From positions 15,167,963-15,231,962 of the forward strand of contig CM069449.1 in assembly GCA_035610835.1 (NCBI GenBank): a DNA stretch of 64,000 bases. The letters run 5' to 3'. Under the pieces are notes generated by a model. It saw only the letters and a program-made list of their open reading frames with translations, made no database searches and was not told the origin of the DNA. This DNA is from Ophiura sarsii (lineage: Eukaryota > Echinodermata > Ophiuroidea > Amphilepidida > Ophiuridae). Position numbers and translations under genes: made by a program. Below, piece by piece: positions 11,613 through 22,414 of this stretch; the stretch's first letter is position 1; every line of letters starts with the position of its first letter.

Positions 11613-12868
11613 TAGAGTGATTTGGCTATGTGTAACGCGGTAATAAACACTCATATTATGTGGATTATGAGCCATATATTTACACTTACAGCATATTCTA
11701 GAAGAAACCTTTTGGTTCACAAAGTGAAATGCGTTATATAGAACACGAAAGAAGAAGCAAACTCACTGTTTTCAATGTTTCGCTGCTGTATCTAGACTTC
11801 TCAAAGATTTTCCAAAGAAGAAAGATTGTGCTCTTGCACTATTTTCTTCAAATGAGGGTGATAACACTTTACAAGATAACGCCGTTCACGAAAACGCCTT
11901 TCACGTTTTCATCCCTTTTCGGACCTTCTGCAAGCCATATGGTTGCATTTCTATTTTTTCGACACAAATGGTGAGAAAAACTTTGGACCTATAACATATT
12001 ATCTTTTATACGGTAACAGAATACCTATTTTACCGAGAAACATCGATCACGGAGTTCACAATACTGAACTTCAACATTTTTTATAGCCCAAATGATGTGC
12101 CAGAGACTTTCGAGGTGATATAATTTTAATACCGTGGTGGGTTTGCTACGGGATTGTTAATAAACCATTGCAAATGTAGTACATTCAGTTTATGTTGGAA
12201 CGCTAGCTGTGCGGATATCGGAAATTACACACATTTCGTGGAAAGTTCATTTGATATTAAAAGTGCACGTTAATATTAATGTAGGCAGAACTAAATGCCT
12301 TTATATTTTGGTTTGATACGTTTGCTACATTTAATCGTACCAAAATATTACAAAAACTTGAAGTGAGAATTAAATTCAGCAGCATAAAATTGAGATATCG
12401 AGCTGTGGAAACAGTGTTTTGGTGGTTTTAAGGGCCTTTCAGTACAAATATGAACCTGATAATGTCATTCAAAGTATGACAAACCTTGGTGTTCTGAGTA
12501 GAACTCATCGAGTTTTACCATAATATTAATAAACATTTGTGATATATACTTGCAGTAAGATTTCCCGGATCAAAGAATGATAAAAACCCAAGTGGTCCCA
12601 TTTTTGTGGAATGGCCCTTATACGCCGAAAAAAAATGAACACATTTTGCGAACATTTTTTGTTTGTTTACAATTTTGCATCGATGCATAGTGCATAGTGG
12701 TTTCCAAATAAGGTTCACTATCCTAGTAATTTGCATATGAACAGTGGGTTTATCTCAAATCGACAACGCTTTGTTACTGTACTTAAAGTAATGGGGGAGT
12801 TGTTGAATGCATCATCACTGCGTCAGTGTGTTGAATCATGAACATGCATTGGGCCTTCAGTTGGTTGG
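11613..12868. other. No gene recognised
   Basis: Contains one end of the inverted motif GATAACGCCGTTCAC (11875) and, near 12590, AGTGGTCCCATTTTTGTGGA, the inverse of a short segment at about 10033-10052 (CCACAAAAATGGGACCACTT). Otherwise ordinary AT-rich sequence with only short ORFs. Confidence 0.5.
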
Positions 12869-12949
12869 TTGATGCTGGGATGTAATAAAAAAGGAAAAGC
12901 TCGGCCAACATTTTTTTTAGGGGGGAAGCATTTTCTGGTGCCATTTCTA

Positions 12950-13145
12950 TACACTGCTTGGGTGTATGGCAACTGGAGGGTACGAGGCTACAGAATACTA
13001 AGATTTGAAACTACACGTATTGGCCGTAAAATACTTGGATTACGAACACAAAGTGCACTGTTCAGTTCGCTGTACCGCAAATTTGAGCAAATTATTGCTA
13101 GACATTTTTGTAACTAGTATCCATCGAGTATTTGAGCTGATATGC
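12950..13145 (+). repeat. Diverged copy of paralogous block A
   Basis: Shares CTACACGTATTGG and the end GAGCTGAT...GCCATGTACAGTA with 15340-15400 and, more weakly, with 55790-55875. It directly precedes a copy of repeat B, as in the 15 kb region, so both blocks were probably duplicated together. Strongly diverged; no coding capacity seen. Confidence 0.5.
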
Positions 13146-13149
13146 CATG

Positions 13150-13530
13150 TACAGTATGATGCTACGTTATTTTAATGGAAATGTATTAATTTTACTTAAT
13201 AATTATGATCATGACAACAACAACAAAATACCATTAAAAATAAGAGAGGACTGTTTCAATGGTAGCAGCTGGCTGGGGGACACTAATGATTTGTGGGTGT
13301 TTTTTTTGTTTTTTGTTTATTTATTTATAATATTGTTCTTCTTTTCTTCTTCTTCTTTAAATTAAAATGCCAATGTTTAACTGATAAAACAATGTCATTA
13401 TATTACAAAAACAAAGACAAAAGAGCAACTGACCCAAGTGAGATTCGAATTTAACTCGCGCGTCACAACCTTCTCCTATTCATAATCCAATGGCTTAACC
13501 ATTAGGTCATCGAAATAAGTAGTAGGTACC
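13150..13530 (-). mobile_element. tRNA-derived SINE-like repeat (repeat B), minus orientation
   Basis: Read on the minus strand from about 13520 there is a tRNA-like head: GACCTAATGGTTAAGCCATT resembles an RNA polymerase III A box and AATTCGAATCTC about 50 bases on resembles a B box. It is followed by TTTTGTCTTTGTTTTTGTAAT, then a body containing CCAGCCAGCTGCTACC. The copy at about 54870-55160 has the same order on the plus strand, so head and body travel together, as in a tRNA-derived SINE. Head-less relatives of the body occur at 15395-15600 and 58360-58530. Confidence 0.65.
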
Positions 13531-13615
13531 ATGGCGTATATTTAAGAATTACCTAATACTAAAAATCATCTTTATTTTCACATTAATCATACAACTGTAA
13601 CATAAGGCAATACTA

Positions 13616-14198
13616 CAGTCATCACAATAAGTAACTGACCAGGTAATAAACATGATGATAACTCAAGTATAACTCCTACATAAACATATTTAATTATAAA
13701 GCTGTTGAGAAATTTCTCTTCTTGAATTTGAGATATTACACGCTAAGAATGGTTGATTATTGATAAAGGGCAAGTTTGGGCAAGTTTGGGCAAGTCTGAT
13801 TTTCATTTTAACATTTTCTTTTCAACACGGGGAGAGTATGACAGGTAAAGTGTGTGTGCCGTATTGATCAACAGTAACAATGCCACCGGCCGACTATCCA
13901 ACAACCAGGCCATCGACGGGTGAATTGGCACTACCACTACCAGTAATCAATCATTTGCCGGTCTGAGTCCCCGTGTTGAAAATGAAAATGTGAAAATGAA
14001 AATCAGACTTGACAGTACATCTGGGATTGTAACTTCATTAATAATCAGCCATTCTTAGCGTGTAATATCTCAAATTCAAGAAGAGGAATTTCTCAACATG
14101 TTTATAATTTATTTAGTATGATTCCGTAGGAGTTATACTTCTAGAGTTATCATCCGCAGCACATTTATTACCTGGTCAGTTACTTATTGTGATGACTG
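13616..14198. mobile_element. Palindromic TA-flanked MITE, copy 2
   Basis: Terminal inverted repeats begin CAGTCATCACAATAAGTAAC on the left and end GTTACTTATTGTGATGACTG on the right, flanked by TA on both sides (13614-13615 and 14199-14200). The internal palindrome matches copy 1 at 11036-11612, but the unique centre (CCATCGACGGGTGAATTGGC...) is inverted relative to it. It also carries a small local triplication, GGGCAAGTTT, near 13775-13800. Confidence 0.88.
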
Positions 14199-14245
14199 TA
14201 TTCTCATTGCTCCTACTCATACAAAACTGGCCGAGAATACTTTAA

Positions 14246-14460
14246 CACTTTCCACGCGGCAGGCGTCTGCAGACGACATTCCAAAATTTCACAAAATGTG
14301 TCAAAAATGACAACATTATTGAATGTCATCACCATATTTGGAATCGCCATGTGATATGAATTGAAATAAGTACAATGGTCGATAAAGACCTTGAAATTTG
14401 GGACAAGTTTCTGAAAAATCTGTTTTGTATGTGGTAAAACTAATAGCCGCGTAGAAAGTG
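14246..14460. mobile_element. TTAA-flanked MITE, 215 bp (copy 1)
   Basis: Flanked by TTAA on both sides (14242-14245 and 14461-14464). Ends are CACTTTCCACGCGGC and the imperfect inverse GCCGCGTAGAAAGTG. The body shares GCAGACGACAT and TTTCTGAAAAATCTGTTTTGTAT with the copy at 54211-54461. TTAA target sites plus a CACTTTCC-type end fit piggyBac-like MITEs; Kolobok is the alternative. Confidence 0.82.
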
Positions 14461-14464
14461 TTAA

Positions 14465-14995
14465 GATCGCAAGGTCCACTTATTCGGAATAATTTGAGCA
14501 TCACTCTCAAAAACTGCAAGTCACTTGCTACATTTAAAACTCACCTAAATAAATACATCCTACTCCAATATCGCTCTGAAATCTTTAACAACGAGTACGC
14601 TTCAATTAAGTACATTATGAATATAATGTACATGTCTGTCCGATGTTTTTGTCCTGCACCCTCATTTTTTATGTATACACATATTCAGTGTATATCTTAT
14701 AATTATAGTAATCTCATTTGTATACACACCTCATATACTGTATCAACGATCCGTATAAAATAATCTGTTACTGTAACTGTAACTTACAACTTATGCATTA
14801 ATCCATTTTATTGATATTATGTTATATACTCTTATTTATTTATTGCAATTATTATATCATTGGGTCGCATCTTCCTCCCGCTCTGCGTTTTAGATTGGCA
14901 TCCACATCTCTTGTATATTTGTATTAATGAAACACTGTTATTGTATATGTTTACCGAGATGGAAACAAATAAAACTGAAACTGAAACTGGAACTA
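14465..14995 (+). pseudogene. LINE 3' end, C-terminus of a reverse transcriptase polyprotein
   Basis: The plus-strand frame just right of the MITE reads PLIRNNLSITLKNCKSLATF then KTHLNKYILLQY, the usual C-terminal pattern of CR1/Jockey-type LINE proteins ('IR...SL..FK..LK.YLL..Y'). About 400 bp of AT-rich 3' UTR follow, ending in a short tail of GAAACT-like repeats (AAACTGAAACTGAAACTGG near 14970-14990), as expected for a LINE with a microsatellite tail. The coding part is cut off on the left at the TTAA MITE and no upstream RT motifs are seen beyond it. Assignment to a LINE 3' end is fairly safe; the clade is not. Confidence 0.6.
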
Positions 14996-15065
14996 TCATC
15001 AAATTATTATTGCCTATACAGCTATCCCTTTTCTACCGTTTCGCCTAAGAATTGAGGTGCCTTGT

Positions 15066-15395
15066 ATGAAATTTCGAGCTAAACACGTGATTAATTTAAA
15101 ATTAAAATAATGGACACTAATCTTAGAATGGATTTGGTTATCCAACGCCATTGCTTTTGTACCTATAGGAATGTGATATGTAGATGGGTATTCGCGATTA
15201 ATACGAATTGCAATAGGCAAGTCGTGTCCAGCATTGTCTGTGTGTACTGTATGATCGGATCTACGGTAGCAGTCGACACGAGCAAGGGTTTTTTTCTTCT
15301 CTCATTATGGCACCTGGTGCGTGCGAGATTAGAAATTCCTATGATTTGAGAAGTACACGTATTGGCGGTCCGTAAGGTTATTGAGCTGATGTCAT
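15066..15395 (+). repeat. Paralogous block A
   Basis: Shares AAATTTCGAGCTAAACACG, TGGACACT, TACGAATTGCAA and TATGATTTGAGAA with 55183-55875 in the same order, although the 55 kb copy is about twice as long owing to insertions. No coding function recognised. It is directly followed by repeat B. Confidence 0.6.
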
Positions 15396-15758
15396 GTACT
15401 TTCATTGCACAGTATTTTTCTACGTCATTTCAAAGAATTTTTTGAATTTTCATTTTCAAAGGAAATATTTATTTTACTTTCGAAATAATCATCATCGTGA
15501 CAATAGATTTCTACAAAATGCCCATAAAATACGAGAGGATTTGTTCAACAGACGCAGCTGGCTAGAGTGGAGACAACGTGTTTTTTATTGCTGCTGTTAA
15601 CTGTAGATACTTTTTAAAGCTTTATATATCCCGTAACAAAATCTCAGTATTATACATATTTGGATCGAAAAAATGGTATGATTATTTTTATAGTAAGGCC
15701 AAAAAAAAAAAATTGTTATATTGGCGTAACGGGCTGAACAAAAATAGGGTAGGTAGGT

Positions 15759-15795
<37 letters not shown>

Positions 15796-16135
15796 CAGCT
15801 GTTTTTGAACAAATGTTAACCGAGTTTAAACATTCCCTATTGTTTGTTAGAAGCACCGTCGTATTTCGTTCGAGAAAAAACATTTATTTTTTTCATTTTT
15901 TTTATTTGTTAGGGTCGGTCGGTTGGGTTTTTTTTTTTTTTTTCACTGGAAAAAAAAAAAAAAGTGTAGGGTCGGGCGTATTTTTAGGGTCGGGCGGGTT
16001 ACGCCAATATAACCATTTTTTTTTGTTGGCCTAAGCTCACAATAAAAGCTAATGTTTTGGCAATACAGAAAAAAAGTTTTCCGAACTGTGCAACTGCACT
16101 TTCATATAAATGCTACGTGTATTAAAACAACTTGT
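15395..16135 (+). repeat. Paralogous block B interrupted by a MITE
   Basis: Colinear with 58360-58735: shared CATGTACTTTCATTGCACAG, GACAATAGATTTCTACAAAA, ATAAAATACGAGA, GACGCAGCTGGCTAGAGTGG, AAATC(T/G)CAGTATTA and CCGAACTGTG. The only large difference is the 335 bp insertion at 15697-16031. Part of the block matches the body of the SINE-like repeat at 13150-13530. Confidence 0.75.
15697..16031. mobile_element. PIF/Harbinger-like MITE with TAA target duplication
   Basis: Ends are GGCCAAAAAAAAAAAATTG...TTATATTGGCGTAAC on the left and GTTACGCCAATATAACC...TTGTTGGCC on the right, inverted repeats of about 34 bp. TAA flanks both sides (15694-15696 and 16032-16034). The paralogous site at about 58655-58665 reads TATTAAACTCAC without the insertion, which gives the boundaries independently. 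A 3-bp TWA-type duplication and GGC-type ends are typical of PIF/Harbinger MITEs. The interior is poly-T, GGGTAGG and GGGTCGG runs with no coding capacity. Confidence 0.85.
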
Positions 16136-17975
16136 ATATAATGAATTGATAGTAGAGACGGAGGGAGAGGGGTAGCGAAAAAAGCTTGTAAATGGTTGAA
16201 ATCATCTTTATTATAACTAATTAAAATGTTTAAACATTTTTTTAATTAGGGCCTAATTAGTTATGCAAATGGAAATTAGACAAAAGCTAATGTACGTTTT
16301 TAGCTCTCCAAGTGCACTACCCATGAACCAAGTCACAGCATCATAGCTCATCTCATTACCTATGTTTTAGGTCCACAAATTTCATGCATACATAATTAAC
16401 CATCATTACATGGCAACTGGAATTGGAAAAAATAAAGAAAATAAAAAATAAAATTGTTGCCAAAGATGTTGGTAGTATGCCCATTTGACCTAACCTATCT
16501 CGGCAACCGAATGTCCGATTGAAATAAAATTTTCAGTTCCAGAATTGTCAGACCAAGGGCTACAACATATTTGATTTTAAAGGAAATCTGAAATTTTACC
16601 TCGGCCAATAGAGCCACCAAATGGGGGCTGTCAACCTAAAAAGCATGACATTTATCAAGCGCTGTAACTTTTGAACAATTAATGTGATGAATATAAAATT
16701 ATATATTTGGGGAAAGGAAATGAGTCGGAGAATTCATTTTGCTATCACAAATTTCACTTTAAATACTGATTTCTTTGAATTTGGACCAAAATTTGCTGAA
16801 AACGTAGCAAAATCAGATTTTGGTAAAAAAAGGTGAAATTGCACCAAAAATCATCTAAAGTCACTTATCTAGGTTTTTTATTTTTTATTTTTTATATAAA
16901 AATGTTTAGTTTTTACGTTTTGACCAAAAAGTGCCAAAACAATCCCTTTCTAAAAATGTATAATTTTTTATATGAATTAAATGAATAATGAAGAAGTTAC
17001 GGCAGTTTTACGGAGGCTATAGAATGTAAAAAGTGGAAGGTTTTTTTTGCAAACGCCACAAAGAATGAAATGTGAGAATCCTTCACCACATGATTTTAGC
17101 TGCACTTAATTGGGCCTCATGGGTGGACCTGGGTGATTTCAAGCATCACCGTACAGAGTTTCCTATCAATAAGCACACCTTAGCTGGTATAAATCGTGAA
17201 AAGTTGGTCCGCTGTGCTTGAAAGTCTAGTATATTTTTGCAATGTTGCTATATTTGATTAGGCGCCCAAGGACTTGTAAGTCGTGAGAAATAGGTGGCTT
17301 AGTTGATTATGTAAGTGGTAAAGTGTTTGTTTTGTTTGGATTCTGATTATCAAGGGTGAGAGAAGTCAAACTATAATTAGATAATAAAAGGTATAGTTTT
17401 TAGACCGTACGCGTGTTATATATCTTCTGACATAAAGGCGGGCGGTAGTAATATTTTAAGTGGAATAACGACGCCTCATTCTTAAACAGTCATACCTCAG
17501 ACATGTATCGTAATTTTAATGGCCCAACTTTTACCCCTGTTAGTATCAAATAATAATAATACCCAAAATCATTCCATCCAATCCTGTGCGGTGATTATGC
17601 CACGCGTCGGCGTAATGCGCCGCATAAGCACACAGGAAAAGCGCAGCAGACACACAGCCGAAGTGCGCGTTATGAATACAAAACTATAGTTACCACGCAC
17701 TGCTCGAGGGTAGTCACGCTTATTGATGTACGCTGTGTTAAGTTGTCTCATATAAGGAAGCTGTCACTATTTACGCGGAGGGCGGAGGAAATCAGGAGGG
17801 GACACGAAACATGAAGGGGAGGACGCGACAAATTATTCTGGCAAAGAGGGGGGGAACATGGTCAAAAGTACAAAGATGATTTTTCTTTTCTCCTTTAGAG
17901 CCAAAATGTACATCAATCATAGCAAAAATAAGTGTAATCATAAGCGCATGAATTTACTCACAACAATCTTGTCGG
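16136..17975. other. No gene; dispersed repeat remnant at about 16490-17030
   Basis: The part 16490-17030 is AT-rich, with TTTTATTTTTTATTTTTTAT near 16875, and ends in GAAGAAGTTACGGCAGTTTT, shared with 3310. The rest shows no array or domain-bearing ORF. A purine-rich patch lies at about 17770-17855. Confidence 0.45.
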
Positions 17976-17993
17976 TTCGCTTTCATTTCTTAA

Positions 17994-18018
17994 CCCCCCC
18001 CCCCCCCCCCCCCCCCCC
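17994..18018 (+). repeat. Poly-C run, about 25 bases
   Basis: Uninterrupted C run following TTTCTTAA. The 125-codon ORF that spans it owes part of its length to the run reading as polyproline and is not supported as a gene. Confidence 0.95.
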
Positions 18019-18554
18019 AATATCAAAAAAACTTGTTGACACACTCTGCGTTCTTCATAGACCGGCAATGTCGTCAAGTAGGATGGCACTGAGATGTTTC
18101 CGTACCATAATAAATGCAGGATGTTATCATGAAGCTTCATATGCTGATGTTCTTCTAATAATAACGTTCACTTCTTTATACCATACACTCTATATTTTAT
18201 GGCTTTTTGTTGAAATTGTGACTTCACACTTTTAAAATACCATCATTTGTACCATCATTGAATTTAAAAAGGGGGTGGGGGGAACATGATTTTTATTTAA
18301 TACTTGAGGTGGGACATGAAATTGTTCTATGTTCAAGAAGAGCGTAAATAGTGATCGCTCCCTATATGTCGCCAATTTCGCTGAGAACCAAAGAGAATTG
18401 CCTAAACATTCTTGGCTGTTTATAGATAATAGAATACTGTATAAAGTCTTCCTTACTAAACAAAAACACGTGTAGCTTTATGCAGCTATGGACTTGTATT
18501 AATTTCTATTTAGTGTTACGCGTTTGCACGTCGCCTATCGCATGGCTAGCTATG

Positions 18555-18775
18555 CATAAGCAGACTGTGATTGTCCAGAGTTGACAAATTAACTTGATAG
18601 ACGACTGCAAGTAGACAACATGTCGGCAAAAATTACCTTGGGTTAAAATACATTTTGTTTAATTATGATATAAGCAGACTTTAGTTGCCCAGAGTTGACA
18701 AATTAACTTACTTGAAAATTTCAAGTTGACTAGGGGCCTATATGTCGGCAAAGATGACTCTGGGTTGACTATGTT
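18555..18775 (+). repeat. Tandem duplication, period about 115 bp
   Basis: ATAAGCAGACT, CAGAGTTGACAAATTAACTT, ATGTCGGCAAA and TGGGTT(A/G)A recur in the same order in two adjacent copies (from about 18556 and 18671). Diverged, non-coding. Confidence 0.7.
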
Positions 18776-19035
18776 CAAATAATTACTGCGAACAGTGAAT
18801 ATTATGAACAAGTGCACACGATGGTGTGGTTCTAAGTTGTATAATATTGTCGCCCAAGCGGGGTTGGTCTACCCCAGGTCTGTCTACCCCGGATGAAAAG
18901 TCATGTGGGTGTGTAGCAGTTACATATATGAGGTGCATTGAATGTTTCAAGCTATAGTACTACAATGATTATCACTGGAAATAAGACATTGCGAAATTAT
19001 TTATGTTGGACCACTGGTTGGACATTATTTATTAT

Positions 19036-19388
19036 GAGTGGCCATAATATAAACAAACCGTGTAAGATAATACGTCCAAGATAACACGTAGTACGTGTAC
19101 GATGTATCTTAGACGCCTAAGATAGCATTATCACTGTATCCTGTTAACAATTGTTACACTTTGGATTTAATATTTGCTGTGTGCTGTGTGTTTGCTATAT
19201 TTGGTGAGGAGGGAAAAAGAAGGACAAACCATATTATGCTATTTACGGAATAAACCCTATTTGTAAACTTTATAAGGTCATATTCGACGTGTAATATGTT
19301 ATCTTAAACGTCTAACTTAAGCTTTATACGTGTAACATTATATGCATTGTGTATTATCTTACACGTTTTGTTTATACTAAGGCCACTC
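19036..19388. mobile_element. MITE of 353 bp with about 38-bp terminal inverted repeats
   Basis: Left end GAGTGGCCATAATATAAACA followed by AACCGTGTAAGATAATAC is matched by the inverse of the right end (GAGTGGCCTTAGTATAAACA with AAACGTGTAAGATAATAC). Subterminal sequence is full of short ACGTGTAA/TTATCTTA motifs in both orientations. No clear target duplication, so the superfamily is not assigned. Confidence 0.8.
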
Positions 19389-19892
19389 ATACTTTATTAG
19401 AGAATCAAACGGAAGTAACGCTGTAAATATACATATACCTATAACCAAATCATTCAAAATCGATGAAACATCGTACTTTGATACTTGGTATATGACTGCA
19501 TATTGCTTTTGAAGCAATACGTACAATTCTCATTTCAAATTAAGGACTTGATAAGCACATATGTATGAATATACACACATTGCCATTACATTTCATTTTC
19601 ATGCAAATGCAATATATTTCACCCTTTTTTATTGATCTAACAAACAGGTGTTGGATGTTTACTCTACACTCGTTATCCCTTATCATGCTACGTGTACAAA
19701 CATTCAAATGGAAGGTCGGAAATATGACACGGGCAGGATGAGATAAAGTTCCTAAAGCAGTTTAGACAAAAAGCTGAGCCTGTAGGTCAGTGCGCGATCA
19801 CACAAACCATTCTTTAACTACTAAACGTGCGTGTTGAAGAAGAGCTGAAGTAAACGACACATGTTAATCTAGTAAAATCGCTAGTGGGATCT

Positions 19893-21404
19893 CAATATTG
19901 TGTTTCTAATCCTTCCTATGTTTTTGGTCCTTCCAAACGGATCTTTCCTGTGTTTTTGGTCCTTCCAAACGGATGTTTCTTGTGTTTTTGGTCCATCAAA
20001 ACGGATCTTTCCTGTGTTTTTTGTCCTTCAAAGCGGATCTTTCCTGTGTTTTAATGCTTCAAAAATGATCATTCCTGTGTTTTAGGTCATTTCAGACGGG
20101 TCTTTCCTGTGTCCTTCAAAACGGATCTGTCCCGTGTTTTTGTCCTTCAAAACGGATATTTCCTGTGTTTTTAGGTCATTTCAGACGGATCTTTCTTGTG
20201 TTTTAATTCCTTCAATACGGATCTTTCCTATGTTGTTGGTCCTTTAAAACGGACCTTGTCTGTGTTTTTAGTTCTTCAAAATGGATCTTTCCCGTGTTTT
20301 TGGTCCTTCAAAACGGATATTTCCTGTGTTTTAGTCCTTCAAAACGGATCTTGTCTGTGTTTTTAGGTGCTTTCAGACGGATCTTTCTTGTGTTTTAAGT
20401 TCTTCAAAACGGATCTTTCCTGTATTGTTGGTCCTTCAAAACGGATCTTTTCTGTGTTTTAGGTCATTTCAGACGGATCTTTCCTGTGTTTTCGGTCCTT
20501 CAATACGGATCTTTCCTGTGTTTTTGGTCTTTCAAAGCGGATCTTTCCTATGTTGTTGGTCCTTCAAAACTGATCTTTCCTGTGTTTTAGTTCCTTTCAG
20601 ACGGATCTTTTTCTGTGTTTTTGGTCCCTAAAAACCTATTTTCCTTTGTTTTTAGTCCTTCAAAAACTGACCTTTCCGGTGTTCTAGGTACTTTCAAACG
20701 ATCTTTCCTATGTTTTGGTCCTTCAAAACGGATCTCTGCTGTGTTTTTAGTTCTTCAAAACGGATCGTGCCTTTGGTTTTGGTCCTTCAAAACGAATCTT
20801 TGCTGTGTTTTTGGGTCCTTCAAAACGGATCTTTATTGTGTTTTTTGTCCTTCAAAACGTATCTTTCCTATGTTGTTGGTCCTTCAAAACGGATCTTTCC
20901 TGTGTTTTTAGTCCTTCAAAACTGATCTTTCCTGTGTTTTAGTTCCTTTCAGACGGATCTTTCCTGTGTTTTGATCCTTCAGAACGGATCTTTCCTGTGT
21001 TTTCGGTCCTTCAAATCGGATCTTTCCTATGTTTTTGGTCCTTCAAAACGGATCTTTCCTATGTTTTTGGTCCTTCAAAACGGATCTTTCCTGTGTTTTC
21101 GATCCTTCAAAACGGATCTTACTAGTGTTTTTGGTCCTTCAAAACGGATCTTTCCTGTGTTTTCGATCCTTCAAAACGGATCTTACTAGTGTTTTGTGTC
21201 CATCAAAACGGATCTTTCCTGTGTTTGTTGGTCCTTCAAAACGGATCTTTCCTGTGTTTTCGATCCTTCAAAACGGATCTTACTAGTGTTTTGTGTCCAT
21301 CAAAACGGATCTTTCCTGTGTTTGTTGGTCCTTCAAAACGGATCTTTCCTGTGTTTTAGGTCATTCAAAACGGATCTTTCCTGTGTTTTAGGTCCTTTCA
21401 GCAG
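19893..21404 (+). repeat. Minisatellite with about 31-32 bp unit, about 48 copies
   Basis: The unit is close to GGTCCTTCAAAACGGATC followed by TTTCCTGTGTTTTT. It spans about 1.5 kb with substitutions and 1-2 bp length changes. Near the right end, a three-unit higher-order repeat of about 97 bp (marked by ATCTTACTAGTG and GTGTCCATC) is tandemly duplicated at about 21158-21351. The plus-strand ORFs of 60-98 codons (SFLCFWSFKTDLSCVF-like) simply translate the array in shifting frames. Confidence 0.96.
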
Positions 21405-22060
21405 TTTGGGCCCCGTACAGGCAAAAGTTGCTGTCATTGGTATTTTTATATATCTTAAATAGTTCCAATGCAAAAAGTTAGACAGACTATGGTCTGGGAT
21501 CCGTACAGGCAGCAAAAGTTGCCGACGTTGGTATTTTTGTATATCCTTACATGTAATAGTTTCCTATTTGGAATTTTCTAACGAAAATGTGATTATCTTA
21601 CATGTAATAGTTTCAATGCAGAAAGATTCATCCATGTACCTCTTCGGCTTAATAAATCGGCTGGGCATGTGGGCCCTTTGGGGCTACTGTCTGGCAAAAG
21701 TTCCTGTCATTGGTAATTTTGTATATCCTAACATGCAATAGTTCCTAAGCAAAAAGACCATGACTTTGGGCCCGTTGGGGCTACTGTTTGGGTCTCCGTA
21801 CAGGCAAAACTTGCTGTCATTGGGTTTTTTGTATACTCTATAATGTGTAATAGTTATAATGTGTAATAGTTCCAATGCAAAAGGTTATCATCCATGTACC
21901 TCTTCGGCTGCTTAAAACCATATTTGAGGGCCCTTTGTGGCTACTATCTGGGCCCCGTACAGGCCAAAGTTGTTGTCATTGCTGCCGTCATTACAACCCT
22001 CTAAGGAATCATATCCAACAAGTTTTGTCTATGTACCTCTTCGGCTGATTAAACACATTT
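21405..22060 (+). repeat. Degenerate tandem array, larger period
   Basis: Adjoining the minisatellite, a longer unit recurs about four to five times: GGGCC(C)CGTACAGGCAAAAG, TTGCTGTCATTGGTATTTTT, GTATAT(C/A)CT, AATAGTTCCAATGCAAAAAG and ATGTACCTCTTCGGCT appear in order but with gaps and spacing of roughly 100-200 bp. No coding function seen. Confidence 0.7.
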
Positions 22061-22412
22061 TTGGAATGAAATAAGAAATGGTGTACTTTGTTATTTGCAA
22101 ATTCATAAACTAATAACTCTACCAAATGAATACCCGTGATAATGATTTAAGTTGTAGCATTCTTTAAATGGTAATATTGATCGGAATTCCAAACCACCAA
22201 TGTCCCAACTTAGCAATGTGCGCCATTTTACGGTCATTTCAACCACAACCTATGGTTTTAATCATATTTCGGAAAGTCCATAAGCACATAGCACCCATCA
22301 AATGCAATATGCACCTAGCATCTTAAGACGACTGTACTGCATGTATATATTTACTGTTGCATATCTGTCAATCATATAAAGTACATTAAACATGATCTAA
22401 ACCCCATCTTCA
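22061..22412. other. No gene recognised between array and palindromic element
   Basis: Plain AT-rich sequence with no domain-bearing ORF and no evident repeat. Confidence 0.5.
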
Positions 22413-22414
22413 TA

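Noticed and set aside
17858..18235. 125-codon plus-strand ORF
   Set aside because: Its length depends on reading through a 25-base poly-C run; no domain.
19900..21462. Several plus-strand ORFs rich in SFLCF / KTDLSCVF repeats
   Set aside because: Translation of the 31-32 bp minisatellite in shifting frames, overlapping each other; no conserved frame.
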